A DNA stretch of 64,000 bases from Streptomyces sp. NBC_00536. Lineage in GTDB: Bacteria > Actinomycetota > Actinomycetes > Streptomycetales > Streptomycetaceae. A program made the position numbers and the translations under genes. Positions within the stretch are counted from its first letter, which is position 1; each line of letters begins with the position of its first letter. Under the pieces are notes generated by a model, which saw only the letters and a list, made by a program, of their open reading frames with translations, had not been told where the DNA came from and ran no database searches. Location: contig NZ_CP107819.1 of the NCBI RefSeq assembly GCF_036346295.1, forward strand, positions 620,001-684,000, given 5' to 3'. Positions 24,495 to 32,819 of this stretch are shown piece after piece.

Positions 24495-24539
24495 TCACGA
24501 CTGTAGCGACGCGTTTCCGCTGACCACAAGCCCACGGGC

Positions 24540-24558
24540 CGGGTGAGTTCCTCACCCG
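24540..24558. promoter_or_regulatory. Perfect inverted repeat before the HATPase gene
   Basis: CGGGTGAG, spacer TTC, CTCACCCG form a perfect eight-base dyad 52 bp upstream of the HATPase start, touching LacI-type site 5. It may be an operator or an RNA hairpin. Confidence 0.45.
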
Positions 24559-24567
24559 TTACACGAG
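24558..24567. promoter_or_regulatory. LacI-type operator, site 5 (half-site)
   Basis: GTTACACGAG matches the complement of site 3 over ten bases. It is 43 bp before the HATPase ATG on the plus strand; the other half is poorly conserved. Confidence 0.45.
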
Positions 24568-24609
24568 CCGTAGCGCGGATGGCGTCGCCTTCCCTCCAGG
24601 GAGCACTCC

Positions 24610-25092
24610 ATGCTCACCGCCAGCCCCTCGCCCGCCGCCGCACAGGCCACCACCCCCGGGGCGGTCCGCGCCTTCGCCCGCTGGACCGCCGAGCCCACCG
24701 CCGCGGCCGTCCCGCTGATCCGGTCGCGCGTCCGGGCCGTCCTCGACGGCTGGCGGGTCACCGCCGGGATCGCCGACGTCCTGCTGCTGGCCGTCAGCGA
24801 GCTGACCGGCAATGTCGTCCTGCACGCCGCCTCCACGCGCCGCATGCGGGTCGGGGTCACCCTCCGCGCGGGCTGGCTGCACCTGGAGGTCACCGACGGA
24901 GCGCTCGCCCCGCCCCGGCTCCCCTCCCCCCGCACCACTCCCCCCACCCTCCTCGCGGAGATCGATCCGGACGCCGAGACGGGGCGCGGCCTGCTGATGG
25001 TGGAGCTGATGGCGGCCGAGACGGGCGGTGAACTCACTTTTGCCGCAGGCGAGTTCGGCAACCGCGTCGGGGTCCGCGTGCCGGCTGCCTGA
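24610..25092 (+). CDS. HATPase_c domain protein, RsbW-like
   Basis: A 160-residue single-domain GHKL ATPase. The N-box is LLLAVSELTGNVVLHAAST, the G1 region is LEVTDGALAPPRLPS and the G2 lid is ETGRGLLMVELMAAETGG. It belongs to the abundant Streptomyces family of stand-alone ATPases that act on STAS proteins or sigma factors. The ATG at 24610 has GGGAGC upstream. No sigma or STAS gene adjoins it. The operator half-site and the dyad just upstream hint that it may answer to the LacI-type regulator, which would be unusual for this family. Confidence 0.85.
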   Translation: MLTASPSPAAAQATTPGAVRAFARWTAEPTAAAVPLIRSRVRAVLDGWRVTAGIADVLLLAVSELTGNVVLHAASTRRMRVGVTLRAGWLHLEVTDGALAPPRLPSPRTTPPTLLAEIDPDAETGRGLLMVELMAAETGGELTFAAGEFGNRVGVRVPAA

Positions 25093-25158
25093 CGGCGGCC
25101 CGGGAGGCCGCGGCGGGGGCGTGGCGGGGGCACGGCGGGGGCGTCCACGTCTCTGAAA

Positions 25159-25198
25159 TATCGCGAATGATTGACGATCGCCAAAATATCGAGATACT
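25159..25198 (+). promoter_or_regulatory. Promoter/operator of the salicylyl-CoA/gentisate operon
   Basis: TTGACG (25171-25176), a 16-base spacer and GATACT (25193-25198) lie 43 bp before the ATG at 25241. AAATATCG occurs twice, at 25156-25163 and 25184-25191, with a 28-bp period flanking the -35 box, as for a dimer or tandem operator. The 40-bp block matches 19776-19815 at 32 positions. The PaaX-like protein encoded at the operon end is a candidate regulator. Confidence 0.65.
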
Positions 25199-25240
25199 TG
25201 CCCCATCTCCCCCGCTGCTCCCCGATTGAGGTGGCGCCCC

Positions 25241-27364
25241 ATGGAGCTCTCCCCCTCGGCACATGCCGATTCCTTCTGCCGCGACCGGCTTCCGCCCTTC
25301 GCCCTCTGGCCCCGACTCCACTTCGACCTGCCGGAGCTGGCCTATCCGGACCGGCTCAACTGCGCCCACAGCCTGCTCGACGACGCCGTCGAGCGGTGGG
25401 GACCCGACCGCCCCTGCCTCCTGACCCCGACCGAGAGCTGGACGTACGGCGAACTGCTCCGGCGCGCCAATCAGGTCGCCCAGGTGCTCACCGAGGACCT
25501 GGGCCTGCTGCCCGGCAACCGCGTCCTGCTGCGCGGACCCAACACTCCGTGGCTCGTCGCCGCCTGGTTCGGCGTCCTGAAGGCGGGCGGGGTGGCCGTC
25601 ACCACCGTGCCGCTGCTGCGCGCGGCCGAACTCGCCGAACTGTGCGGGATCAGCCGGCCCGCGATCGCCCTGTGCGACCACCGGTACCTCGAAGAACTCC
25701 GCTCGGCCGCCGCCGCCCCCGAGGCCGCCACTCCCGAGGCCGGGTCCGCAGAGGCCGGAACCGCCCCGCTGGTGGTCCCGTACGGCGGCCCCGGCGCGGA
25801 GGACCTCACGGTCCGCTGCGCCGCCAAGGACGGCGACTTCGCCTCGGTGGAGACGGCCGCGGACGATGTCGCGCTGATCGCCTTCACCTCCGGCACGACC
25901 GGGCGGCCCAAGGCCACCCTGCACTTCCACCGGGACGTCCTCGCCAACGCGGACACCTTCTCCCGGCACGTGCTGCGGCCCCGCCCCGACGACGTGTTCA
26001 CGGGCACCCCGCCGCTCGCCTTCACCTTCGGCCTCGGCGGGCTGGTGGTCTTCCCCCTGCGGGTCGGCGCCTCGACCCTGCTGATCGAGCAGGCCACGCC
26101 CCGGCAGCTCGCCGACCTCGTCGCCGCGCACGGGGTCAGCGTCCTGTTCACCGCGCCGACCGCCTACCGCGCGATCCTGGCCGAGGGCGCGGCCGACCGG
26201 CTGGCGGGGCTGCGGCGCTGCGTGTCCGCCGGTGAGCCGCTGCCCGCCGCCGTGTGGGAGGAGTTCCACGCCGCCACGGGGCTGCGGATCATCGACGGCA
26301 TCGGCGCCACCGAGATGCTGCACGTCTTCATCTCCGCGGCCGACGAGGACATCCGGCCCGGCTCGACGGGCCGCCCCGTCCCCGGCTACCGCGCCGCCGT
26401 GGTCGACGAGCACGGCGAGCCCGTGCCCGACGGGCAGCCCGGCCTGCTGGCCGTCACCGGGCCCACCGGCTGCCGCTACCTCGACGATCCGCGCCAGTCG
26501 GCGTACGTCCGGGGCGGCTGGAACATCACCGGCGACACCTACGTCCGCGACGCCGACGGCTATTTCTGGTACGTGGCCCGCAGCGACGACATGATCGTCT
26601 CCTCCGGCTACAACATCGCGGGACCGGAGGTCGAGAAGGCGCTGGGCGGCCATCCGTACGTCGTGGAGTGCGGTGTCGTCGGAGTCCCCGACGAGCGGCG
26701 CGGGATGCTCGTCAAGGCGTACGTGGTCCTGCGCGCCGGGGTTCCGGCCACCGCGGCCACCGCCCGGGAACTCCAGGACCACGTCAAGGCGGTCATCGCC
26801 CCCTTCAAGTACCCGCGCGCCGTGGAGTTCGTACCCGAACTCCCGCGCACCGGGACCGGCAAGCTCCAGCGCGGCCAACTGCGCCTGCGGGCCCGGGAGT
26901 CGGACGGCCCGCCGCCCCCGAACCTGCCCAGCGTCGTGATCGAACGCCGCGTCGAGTGGCCCGACACCGACGCGGCCGGCCACTACCACCATTCCACGGT
27001 CGTGCGCTGGGTCGAGGCGGCCGAGGCCGTGCTGCTGCGCCGGCTGGGCCTGTCCCACCTGTTCGGCAGCACGCCCCGGGTCCGCTTCGAGGCCGACTAC
27101 CGGGCCCGGCTCTGGTTCGGCGAGGCCGTGCGGACGGAGCTGCGCGTCACCAAGGTCGGCGCCAGCTCCCTGCACTACGCCTTCACCGTCCACGGGGAGG
27201 AGGGCGCGGAGGCCGCCACCGGCCGCATGGTCATCGCCCATTCCGCCGCCCGCGCCACGGGGGCCACCCCCTGGCCCGCCGAGGTCCGCGCGGTCCTCAC
27301 CCAGGCGGGACCGCAGAGCCCCGAACTGATCGAGCACACCCGAGGAGGCGCCCCGTGCGCGTAG
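25241..27364 (+). CDS. Aryl-CoA ligase fused to a hotdog thioesterase
   Basis: A 707-residue fusion. Residues 1 to about 560 are an adenylate-forming ligase of the benzoate/2-aminobenzoate-CoA type: FTSGTTGRPKATLHFH, IIDGIGATEMLHVF, GGWNITGDTYVRDADG and the catalytic lysine region LPRTGTGKLQR. From about residue 565 a 4HBT-like hotdog domain follows, with VEWPDTDAAGHYHHSTVVRW. The ligase should activate salicylate or anthranilate to its CoA thioester; the thioesterase could release gentisate from gentisyl-CoA after hydroxylation. The ATG at 25241 has GAGGTGG. The end overlaps the next gene by ten bases, indicating coupling. Ligase and thioesterase in one chain is unusual because it risks a futile cycle. 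Confidence 0.9.
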   Translation: MELSPSAHADSFCRDRLPPFALWPRLHFDLPELAYPDRLNCAHSLLDDAVERWGPDRPCLLTPTESWTYGELLRRANQVAQVLTEDLGLLPGNRVLLRGPNTPWLVAAWFGVLKAGGVAVTTVPLLRAAELAELCGISRPAIALCDHRYLEELRSAAAAPEAATPEAGSAEAGTAPLVVPYGGPGAEDLTVRCAAKDGDFASVETAADDVALIAFTSGTTGRPKATLHFHRDVLANADTFSRHVLRPRPDDVFTGTPPLAFTFGLGGLVVFPLRVGASTLLIEQATPRQLADLVAAHGVSVLFTAPTAYRAILAEGAADRLAGLRRCVSAGEPLPAAVWEEFHAATGLRIIDGIGATEMLHVFISAADEDIRPGSTGRPVPGYRAAVVDEHGEPVPDGQPGLLAVTGPTGCRYLDDPRQSAYVRGGWNITGDTYVRDADGYFWYVARSDDMIVSSGYNIAGPEVEKALGGHPYVVECGVVGVPDERRGMLVKAYVVLRAGVPATAATARELQDHVKAVIAPFKYPRAVEFVPELPRTGTGKLQRGQLRLRARESDGPPPPNLPSVVIERRVEWPDTDAAGHYHHSTVVRWVEAAEAVLLRRLGLSHLFGSTPRVRFEADYRARLWFGEAVRTELRVTKVGASSLHYAFTVHGEEGAEAATGRMVIAHSAARATGATPWPAEVRAVLTQAGPQSPELIEHTRGGAPCA

Positions 27365-29670
27365 CAGTCATCGGAGGCGGGCCCGGCGGCCTGTACTTCG
27401 CCGCCCTGGCCAAACAGCTTTCCCCGCACTGGGAGATCACCGTCTGGGAGCGCAACTCCCCCGACGACACCTTCGGTTTCGGGGTCGTCTTCTCCGACGA
27501 GACCCTCGACGGCATCGCCCAGGCCGATCCGGTCGTGCACGCCGCGATGTCGGCGGAGTTCGCCCGCTGGAGCGACATCGACGTCCGCCACCGCGGGCAC
27601 ACCCTCACCTCCGGCGGCCACGGTTTCGCCGCGCTGGGCCGCCGTCGGCTGCTGGGCATCCTCCAGGACCGCTGCGCCGCCCTGGAGGTCGACGTCCGCT
27701 ACCGCACCCAGGCCCCGCCGCCGGAGCAACTGGCCGCCGACTACGACCTGGTGGTGGCCTGTGACGGCGTACGGTCGGCGACGCGCGCCGCCTACGCGGA
27801 CACCTTCGCCACCGATCTGGACGAGCGCACCGGCCGCTACATGTGGCTGGGCACCGACAAGGTCTTCGAGGCCTTCACCTTCATCGTCGAGGAGCGGGAC
27901 TTCGGCACCCTCCAGGTGCACGCGTACCCGTACGACGACACCCGGTCCACCTTCATCGTCGAGATGGACGAGGACACCTGGCGGCGCGGCGGCTTCGACC
28001 GCTCCGAGGGCCGGGACCTGCCGCCCGGCGCGAGCGACGAGGAGGGCATCCGCCGCTGCGAGGAGATCCTCGCCGGCCACCTCGACGGGCACCGGCTGCT
28101 GCCCAACAACTCCAAGTGGCTGCGCTTCACCACGGTGCGCAACCGGACCTGGCGCCACGGCAACACCGTGCTGCTCGGGGACGCCGCGCACACCGCCCAC
28201 TTCTCGATCGGCTCCGGCACCAAGCTCGCCATGGAGGACGCCCTCGCGCTGGCCGCCTGCCTGCACGAACACCCCGACGTGCCGGGCGCGCTGGCGGCGT
28301 ACGAGGACGAGCGCAGGCCGGTCGTGGAGTCGACGCAGCGGGCGGCCCAGGCCAGCCTCGAATGGTTCGAGCACATCGACCGGTACACCGGCCAGGACCC
28401 GCACCAGTTCGCCTTCAACCTGCTGACCCGCAGCCGCCGGGTCACCTACGACGGTCTGCGCGCGCGGGACGAGGAGTTCACCACCGCGGTCAACGCCTCC
28501 GCCCCGGTGCCGCCGATGTTCCGGCCCTTCCCGCTCGGGGGTCTGCGGCTGCGCAACCGGATCGTCGCGGCGCCCGTCGCCCTGTCGACGGCCCGCGACG
28601 GGGTGCCGGGCGACTTCGACCTCGTCCACCTCGCCACCCAGGCGCTCGGCGGCCCGGCCCTGGTCCTGGCCGGGGCGACCGCCGTCAGCGCGGACGGACG
28701 GACCGACGCGGGCTGCCCCGGGCTGTGGACCGACGAGCAGGAGGCCGCCTGGCGGCGGATCACCGCGTTCGTGCACGGGCAGTCGGACGCCTGCCTGGGC
28801 GTCCAGCTCACCCATGCGGGCCGCCGCGCGGCCGACGGGGCGCCGCTGGCCGCCTCCGCGCTGGCCTGGGACGAGGGGAGCCCGCTGCCGCGGGAGGCCA
28901 CCCGGGCCGATATGGACCTGATCGTGCGGGACTTCACACGGGCGGCCGAGCGGGCCGACCGGGCCGGGTTCGACGTACTGGAACTCCAGTACGGGCACGG
29001 CCATTTGATGTCCGGGTTCCTCTCACCGCTGACCAACCGGCGCACCGACGCCTACGGCGACGGGCCGGCCGGGCGGCTGCGCTTCCCGCTCGAAGTGCTG
29101 GGCGCGGTACGGGCGGTGTGGCCCGCCGGGAAGGCCCTGCTGGTGCGGATCTCCGCGGCCGACTGGGCGGAGGGAGGGCTGAGCGAGGCGGAGGCCGTGG
29201 GCATCGCCCGGGCCCTGGGAGCCGCGGGCGCGGACGCGATCGACGTCTCGACCGGTGAGGTCGTGGCCCACGAGCGGCCCCGCTTCGGCCGCAGCTACCA
29301 GACGCCGTACGCCGATCTGATCCGCAACGCCACCGGGCTGGCGACCATCGCCGTCGGCGCGCTGTCCACCTACGACGACGTGAACTCGGTGATCCTGGCG
29401 GGCCGGGCGGACCTGTGCGCGCTGGGCCGCGCCCAGCTCCACGACCCGCTGTGGACCCTGCACGCGGCCGCCGCCCAGGGGTACCGCGGGCCCGCCGCGC
29501 CCTGGGCCCGGTCCTGGGCGGCGGGCAGCGGCCGGCCGCCCGCCGCCCGTACCGACCGGGTGCCGCCCCGCCTCGAACTGCTGCGGCGGGCCGCGGCTCC
29601 GGTGCACCAGCGGTGGCGGCCGCGCGCGACCGCCGCGGCCCGTTGCCCCGTTGCCCCGTTGACCCGTTGA
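27355..29670 (+). CDS. Bifunctional salicylyl-CoA 5-hydroxylase/oxidoreductase
   Basis: A 771-residue two-domain flavoprotein. The N-terminal half is an FAD monooxygenase: VAVIGGGPGGLYFAALAKQL at the start, then VVACDGVRSATRAAYADTF and VLLGDAAHTAHFSIGSGTKL. From about residue 385 an FMN-binding old-yellow-enzyme barrel follows, with PFPLGGLRLRNRIVAAPVAL, GVQLTHAGRRA and LQYGHGHLMSGFLSPLTNRR. The layout matches salicylyl-CoA 5-hydroxylase (SdgC-like) and 2-aminobenzoyl-CoA monooxygenase/reductase. With a gentisate dioxygenase downstream, salicylyl-CoA to gentisyl-CoA is the better fit. The GTG at 27355 follows GAGGAGG and overlaps the ligase gene. Confidence 0.9.
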   Translation: MRVAVIGGGPGGLYFAALAKQLSPHWEITVWERNSPDDTFGFGVVFSDETLDGIAQADPVVHAAMSAEFARWSDIDVRHRGHTLTSGGHGFAALGRRRLLGILQDRCAALEVDVRYRTQAPPPEQLAADYDLVVACDGVRSATRAAYADTFATDLDERTGRYMWLGTDKVFEAFTFIVEERDFGTLQVHAYPYDDTRSTFIVEMDEDTWRRGGFDRSEGRDLPPGASDEEGIRRCEEILAGHLDGHRLLPNNSKWLRFTTVRNRTWRHGNTVLLGDAAHTAHFSIGSGTKLAMEDALALAACLHEHPDVPGALAAYEDERRPVVESTQRAAQASLEWFEHIDRYTGQDPHQFAFNLLTRSRRVTYDGLRARDEEFTTAVNASAPVPPMFRPFPLGGLRLRNRIVAAPVALSTARDGVPGDFDLVHLATQALGGPALVLAGATAVSADGRTDAGCPGLWTDEQEAAWRRITAFVHGQSDACLGVQLTHAGRRAADGAPLAASALAWDEGSPLPREATRADMDLIVRDFTRAAERADRAGFDVLELQYGHGHLMSGFLSPLTNRRTDAYGDGPAGRLRFPLEVLGAVRAVWPAGKALLVRISAADWAEGGLSEAEAVGIARALGAAGADAIDVSTGEVVAHERPRFGRSYQTPYADLIRNATGLATIAVGALSTYDDVNSVILAGRADLCALGRAQLHDPLWTLHAAAAQGYRGPAAPWARSWAAGSGRPPAARTDRVPPRLELLRRAAAPVHQRWRPRATAAARCPVAPLTR

Positions 29671-29693
29671 CCCGAGGAGATCCAGGAGATCCC

Positions 29694-30728
29694 ATGGAGA
29701 CCCATCCCCCGTACGTCCTGCCCCGCTTCACGGCGGCGGCCGTCCAGGCGTCCCCGGTCTACCTCGACCCGGGCGCCACCGTCGACAAGGCCGTCTCGCT
29801 GATCGCCGAGGCCGCCGGGAACGGCGCCACGCTCGTCGTCTTCCCGGAGGTGTTCGTCCCCGGATACCCGTACTGGAACTGGACGATGAACCCGGTCCAG
29901 GGCTCGCCCTGGTTCGAGCGCCTGCACCGGGCCTCCATCGACGTCCCCGGCCCGTACGTCGACACCCTGCGCGCGGCGGCCCGGCAGTACGGCGTCGTCC
30001 TGGTCATCGGGGTCAACGAGCGCGCCCCGCACAGTCTCGGCGTCCTGTACAACACCCTGCTGACCATCGGACCCGACGGTGAACTCCTCGGCGTGCACCG
30101 CAAGTTGGTGCCCACCTGGGCGGAGAAGCTCACCTGGACCGGGGGCGACGGCAGTTCGCTGCGCGTGCACAAGACCCCCGTCGGCCCGCTCGGCGTCCTG
30201 GCCTGCGGAGAGAACACCAACACCCTGGCCCGGTTCACCCTGCTCGCGCAGGGCGAACTGGTGCACGCCTCCTGCTACATCGCCCTGCCCGTGGCGCCCG
30301 CCGACTACGACATGGCCGAGGCCATCGCCGTACGGACGGCCGCGCACAGCTTCGAGGGCAAGGTCTTCTCCGTGGTGGCCTGTTCCACCGTCTCCCCGGA
30401 GATCATCGATCTGATCGCCGGGGACGACGAGGAGCTGCGCGCTCAGTTCAGCCGCCCGCGCAGTGCGCTGTCCGGCATCTTCGGCCCCGACGGGCGCCCC
30501 GTCACCCCGCCGCTCGTGGACGACGAGGGCATCGTCTACGCGGAGATCGACCTGGCCCGGTGCATCCAGCCCAAGCAGATGCACGACATCACCGGCCACT
30601 ACAACCGCTTCGACGTCTTCCGCCTCGAAGTCGACAACCGGCCCCGCCCCCCGGTGACCTTCACCGCACCCCTGTCCGGCCCCCCGGCCGGCCGCCCGAC
30701 GACCGCCCTTCCCGAGGAGGACGCATGA
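29694..30728 (+). CDS. Nitrilase (carbon-nitrogen hydrolase)
   Basis: A 344-residue nitrilase-superfamily enzyme with the Glu-Lys-Cys triad visible: Glu52 in VVFPEVFVPGYPYWNW, Lys137 in GVHRKLVPTWAEKLTW, and Cys171 in LACGENTNTLARF. The CGEN context and the WAEKLTW loop match true nitrilases, which convert nitriles to carboxylic acids and ammonia, rather than amidases. It lies between the hydroxylase and the gentisate dioxygenase, 23 bp after the former and overlapping the latter by ATGA. It may feed an aromatic nitrile (for example a hydroxybenzonitrile) into the pathway. The ATG at 29694 has AGGAGAT. Confidence 0.9.
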   Translation: METHPPYVLPRFTAAAVQASPVYLDPGATVDKAVSLIAEAAGNGATLVVFPEVFVPGYPYWNWTMNPVQGSPWFERLHRASIDVPGPYVDTLRAAARQYGVVLVIGVNERAPHSLGVLYNTLLTIGPDGELLGVHRKLVPTWAEKLTWTGGDGSSLRVHKTPVGPLGVLACGENTNTLARFTLLAQGELVHASCYIALPVAPADYDMAEAIAVRTAAHSFEGKVFSVVACSTVSPEIIDLIAGDDEELRAQFSRPRSALSGIFGPDGRPVTPPLVDDEGIVYAEIDLARCIQPKQMHDITGHYNRFDVFRLEVDNRPRPPVTFTAPLSGPPAGRPTTALPEEDA

Positions 30729-31837
30729 CTCCCGCCCAGGACGACACCGCGCTCGGCCGCGCACGGGTCCTCGACACCCCGGAACTCACCGCCTACTACG
30801 CCGAGCTGGAAGCCCGTGACGCGGGCGCGCTGTGGACCGTCGCCAATGACATCGAGCCCTGGTACCCGCAGCCCAAGTCGGTTCCGGTGCTGTGGCGTTA
30901 CGAGGAGCTGCGCCCGCTCGTCCACAAGGCCCTCGGCCTGGTCTCCGGGGACGACGCGGGGCGCCGCGTGGTCATGCTGGTCAATCCCGGCCGCAAGGAC
31001 GTCAGCGCGGCGGCCGGACTGCTCTACACGGGCTTGCAGATCATGGGCCCCGGCGAGGCCATGACCGCGCACCGCCACCAGGCCGCCGCGCTGCGCTTCG
31101 TCCACGAGGGCACCGGGGCCTGGACCATCGTCGACGGACAGAAGCTGAAGGTCGGCCCGCGCGACTTCGCGATCACCCCGAACGGCACCTGGCACGAACA
31201 CGGCAACGACGCGGCCGACGCGCCGGTGATCTGGCAGGACGGCCTGGACATCCCGCTGGTCAACGCCCTGGACGCGGGTTTCTACGAGGTCCACCCCGAG
31301 CTCCACCAGCGGCCCGGAAAGGTGATCAACTCCTCGGTGCTGACCTATGCGGCGAACCTGCTCCCCTACGGCGTGGAGCGGTGGACCCGGCCCCACTCCC
31401 CCCTGCTGGCCTACCCATGGGAGGCGACGTACGAGGCGCTGCGCGGCCTCGCCAAGGCCACCGAGGGCTCCCCCTACGACGGGATCATCGCGGAGTACAC
31501 CAACCCGGTCACCGGCGGCTCGGTGATGCCCACCATGGGCGCCCACATGCAGCTGCTGCGCCCCGGGCAGGCCACGCTCGCCCACCGGCACACCGGTTCG
31601 GTGATCTACACCGTGGCCAAGGGCCGCGGGGTCTCGGTGATCGCCGGGCAGCGCTTCGCCTGGCAGGAGGGCGACATCTTCTGCGTGCCGTCCTGGGCCT
31701 GGCACGAGCACCACAACCTCGACCCGGCCGAGGACGCCTGCCTCTTCTCCTTCAACGACTTCCCCGTGATGCGCTCGCTCGGATTCCACCGCGAAGAGGC
31801 GTTCACCGGCAATGGCGGTCACCAGAGCACTTCCTGA
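30725..31837 (+). CDS. Gentisate 1,2-dioxygenase
   Basis: A 370-residue bicupin. The first cupin carries MTAHRHQAAALRFVHEGTGA and the second LRPGQATLAHRHTGSVIYTV with PSWAWHEHHN. The HxH pairs and later histidine are the Fe(II) ligands. It opens gentisate (2,5-dihydroxybenzoate) to maleylpyruvate with O2 in the cytoplasm. Length and both cupins match the family. The ATG at 30725 overlaps the nitrilase stop (ATGA) and has GAGGAGG upstream. This gene fixes the pathway as a gentisate route. Confidence 0.93.
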   Translation: MTPAQDDTALGRARVLDTPELTAYYAELEARDAGALWTVANDIEPWYPQPKSVPVLWRYEELRPLVHKALGLVSGDDAGRRVVMLVNPGRKDVSAAAGLLYTGLQIMGPGEAMTAHRHQAAALRFVHEGTGAWTIVDGQKLKVGPRDFAITPNGTWHEHGNDAADAPVIWQDGLDIPLVNALDAGFYEVHPELHQRPGKVINSSVLTYAANLLPYGVERWTRPHSPLLAYPWEATYEALRGLAKATEGSPYDGIIAEYTNPVTGGSVMPTMGAHMQLLRPGQATLAHRHTGSVIYTVAKGRGVSVIAGQRFAWQEGDIFCVPSWAWHEHHNLDPAEDACLFSFNDFPVMRSLGFHREEAFTGNGGHQSTS

Positions 31838-31875
31838 CGCTCCCTCACCCTCGCTTCCCTTCCCCCGGAGACACC

Positions 31876-32778
31876 ATGCGCCTGCTCACCTTCACCACCG
31901 GTCCCGCCGGCTCCGCGCCGCGCCTCGGCGCGGAGCGCGACGGCTCCGTCCACGACCTGGCCGTCCTGGCCGACCACGCGGGGGTCCGGATCCCGCACGA
32001 CCTGCTCTCGCTCGTCCAGGCCGGGCCCGCCGCCCTGGACACCGTCCGCGGGCTGCTCGACGGCGCGCTGCCCCGCCACGCCGTCCACCGGCTCGACGAG
32101 GTCCGCCTGTGCGCCCCGCACCGGCCCGGAAAGATCATCGGGGTGGGTCTGAACTACGTGGAGCACGTGGCGGAATCCAGCCGCACCCTGGACACCGACA
32201 AGGAACTGCCGCCGCGACCCGTCCTGTTCGGCAAGCCCGCCACCGCCGTCACCGGGCCCGGGGCGCCCATCCTGCACAACGGCGACCTCACCGCCCAGCT
32301 GGACTGGGAGTGCGAACTCGCCGTCGTCATCGGCCGCACCGCCTTCCGGGTGACCGAGGAGGAGGCGTACGGGCACGTCTTCGGCTACAGCATCGTCAAC
32401 GACATCAGCGCCCGCGACCAGCGCCGCTCGGGCCAGTGGTTCTTCTCCAAGGGCCAGGACTCCTACGCTCCCTTCGGGCCCGTGGTGGTCACCGCCGACG
32501 AGATCCCGGACCCGATGGCCCTGGACCTCGAACTGCGCGTCAACGGCGTCACCAAGCAGAAGTCCAACACCCGCCACATGCTGTTCCCGATCGCCCGGCT
32601 CATCGCCGACATCAGCTCCGGCATGACCCTGGAGCCCGGTGACGTGATCGCGACCGGTTCCCCCTCGGGCGTCGGGGCGGGGATGGTCCCGCCCGAGTTC
32701 CTCGTCCCCGGCGACACCGTCGAGGCCACCGTCGAGTGCGTCGGCACCCTCACCAACCCCGTCGTGGACGCCCGTTGA
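31876..32778 (+). CDS. FAA-family hydrolase (maleyl-/fumarylpyruvate hydrolase)
   Basis: A 300-residue fumarylacetoacetate hydrolase-fold enzyme: GKIIGVGLNYVEHVAES, the metal-site glutamates in LDWECELAVVIGRTAF, GYSIVNDISARDQRR and VIATGSPSGVGAGM. In gentisate pathways such enzymes cleave fumarylpyruvate, or maleylpyruvate directly, to pyruvate and a dicarboxylate. No maleylpyruvate isomerase is encoded here, while a maleate isomerase follows. Direct cleavage of maleylpyruvate to maleate and pyruvate is therefore the simplest reading. The ATG at 31876 has a GGAG site; the gap to the dioxygenase is 38 bp. Confidence 0.9.
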   Translation: MRLLTFTTGPAGSAPRLGAERDGSVHDLAVLADHAGVRIPHDLLSLVQAGPAALDTVRGLLDGALPRHAVHRLDEVRLCAPHRPGKIIGVGLNYVEHVAESSRTLDTDKELPPRPVLFGKPATAVTGPGAPILHNGDLTAQLDWECELAVVIGRTAFRVTEEEAYGHVFGYSIVNDISARDQRRSGQWFFSKGQDSYAPFGPVVVTADEIPDPMALDLELRVNGVTKQKSNTRHMLFPIARLIADISSGMTLEPGDVIATGSPSGVGAGMVPPEFLVPGDTVEATVECVGTLTNPVVDAR

Positions 32779-32819
32779 TCCCCGTACCGAAGGCCGCCGG
32801 ACCGCACCGAGGAGACCCC

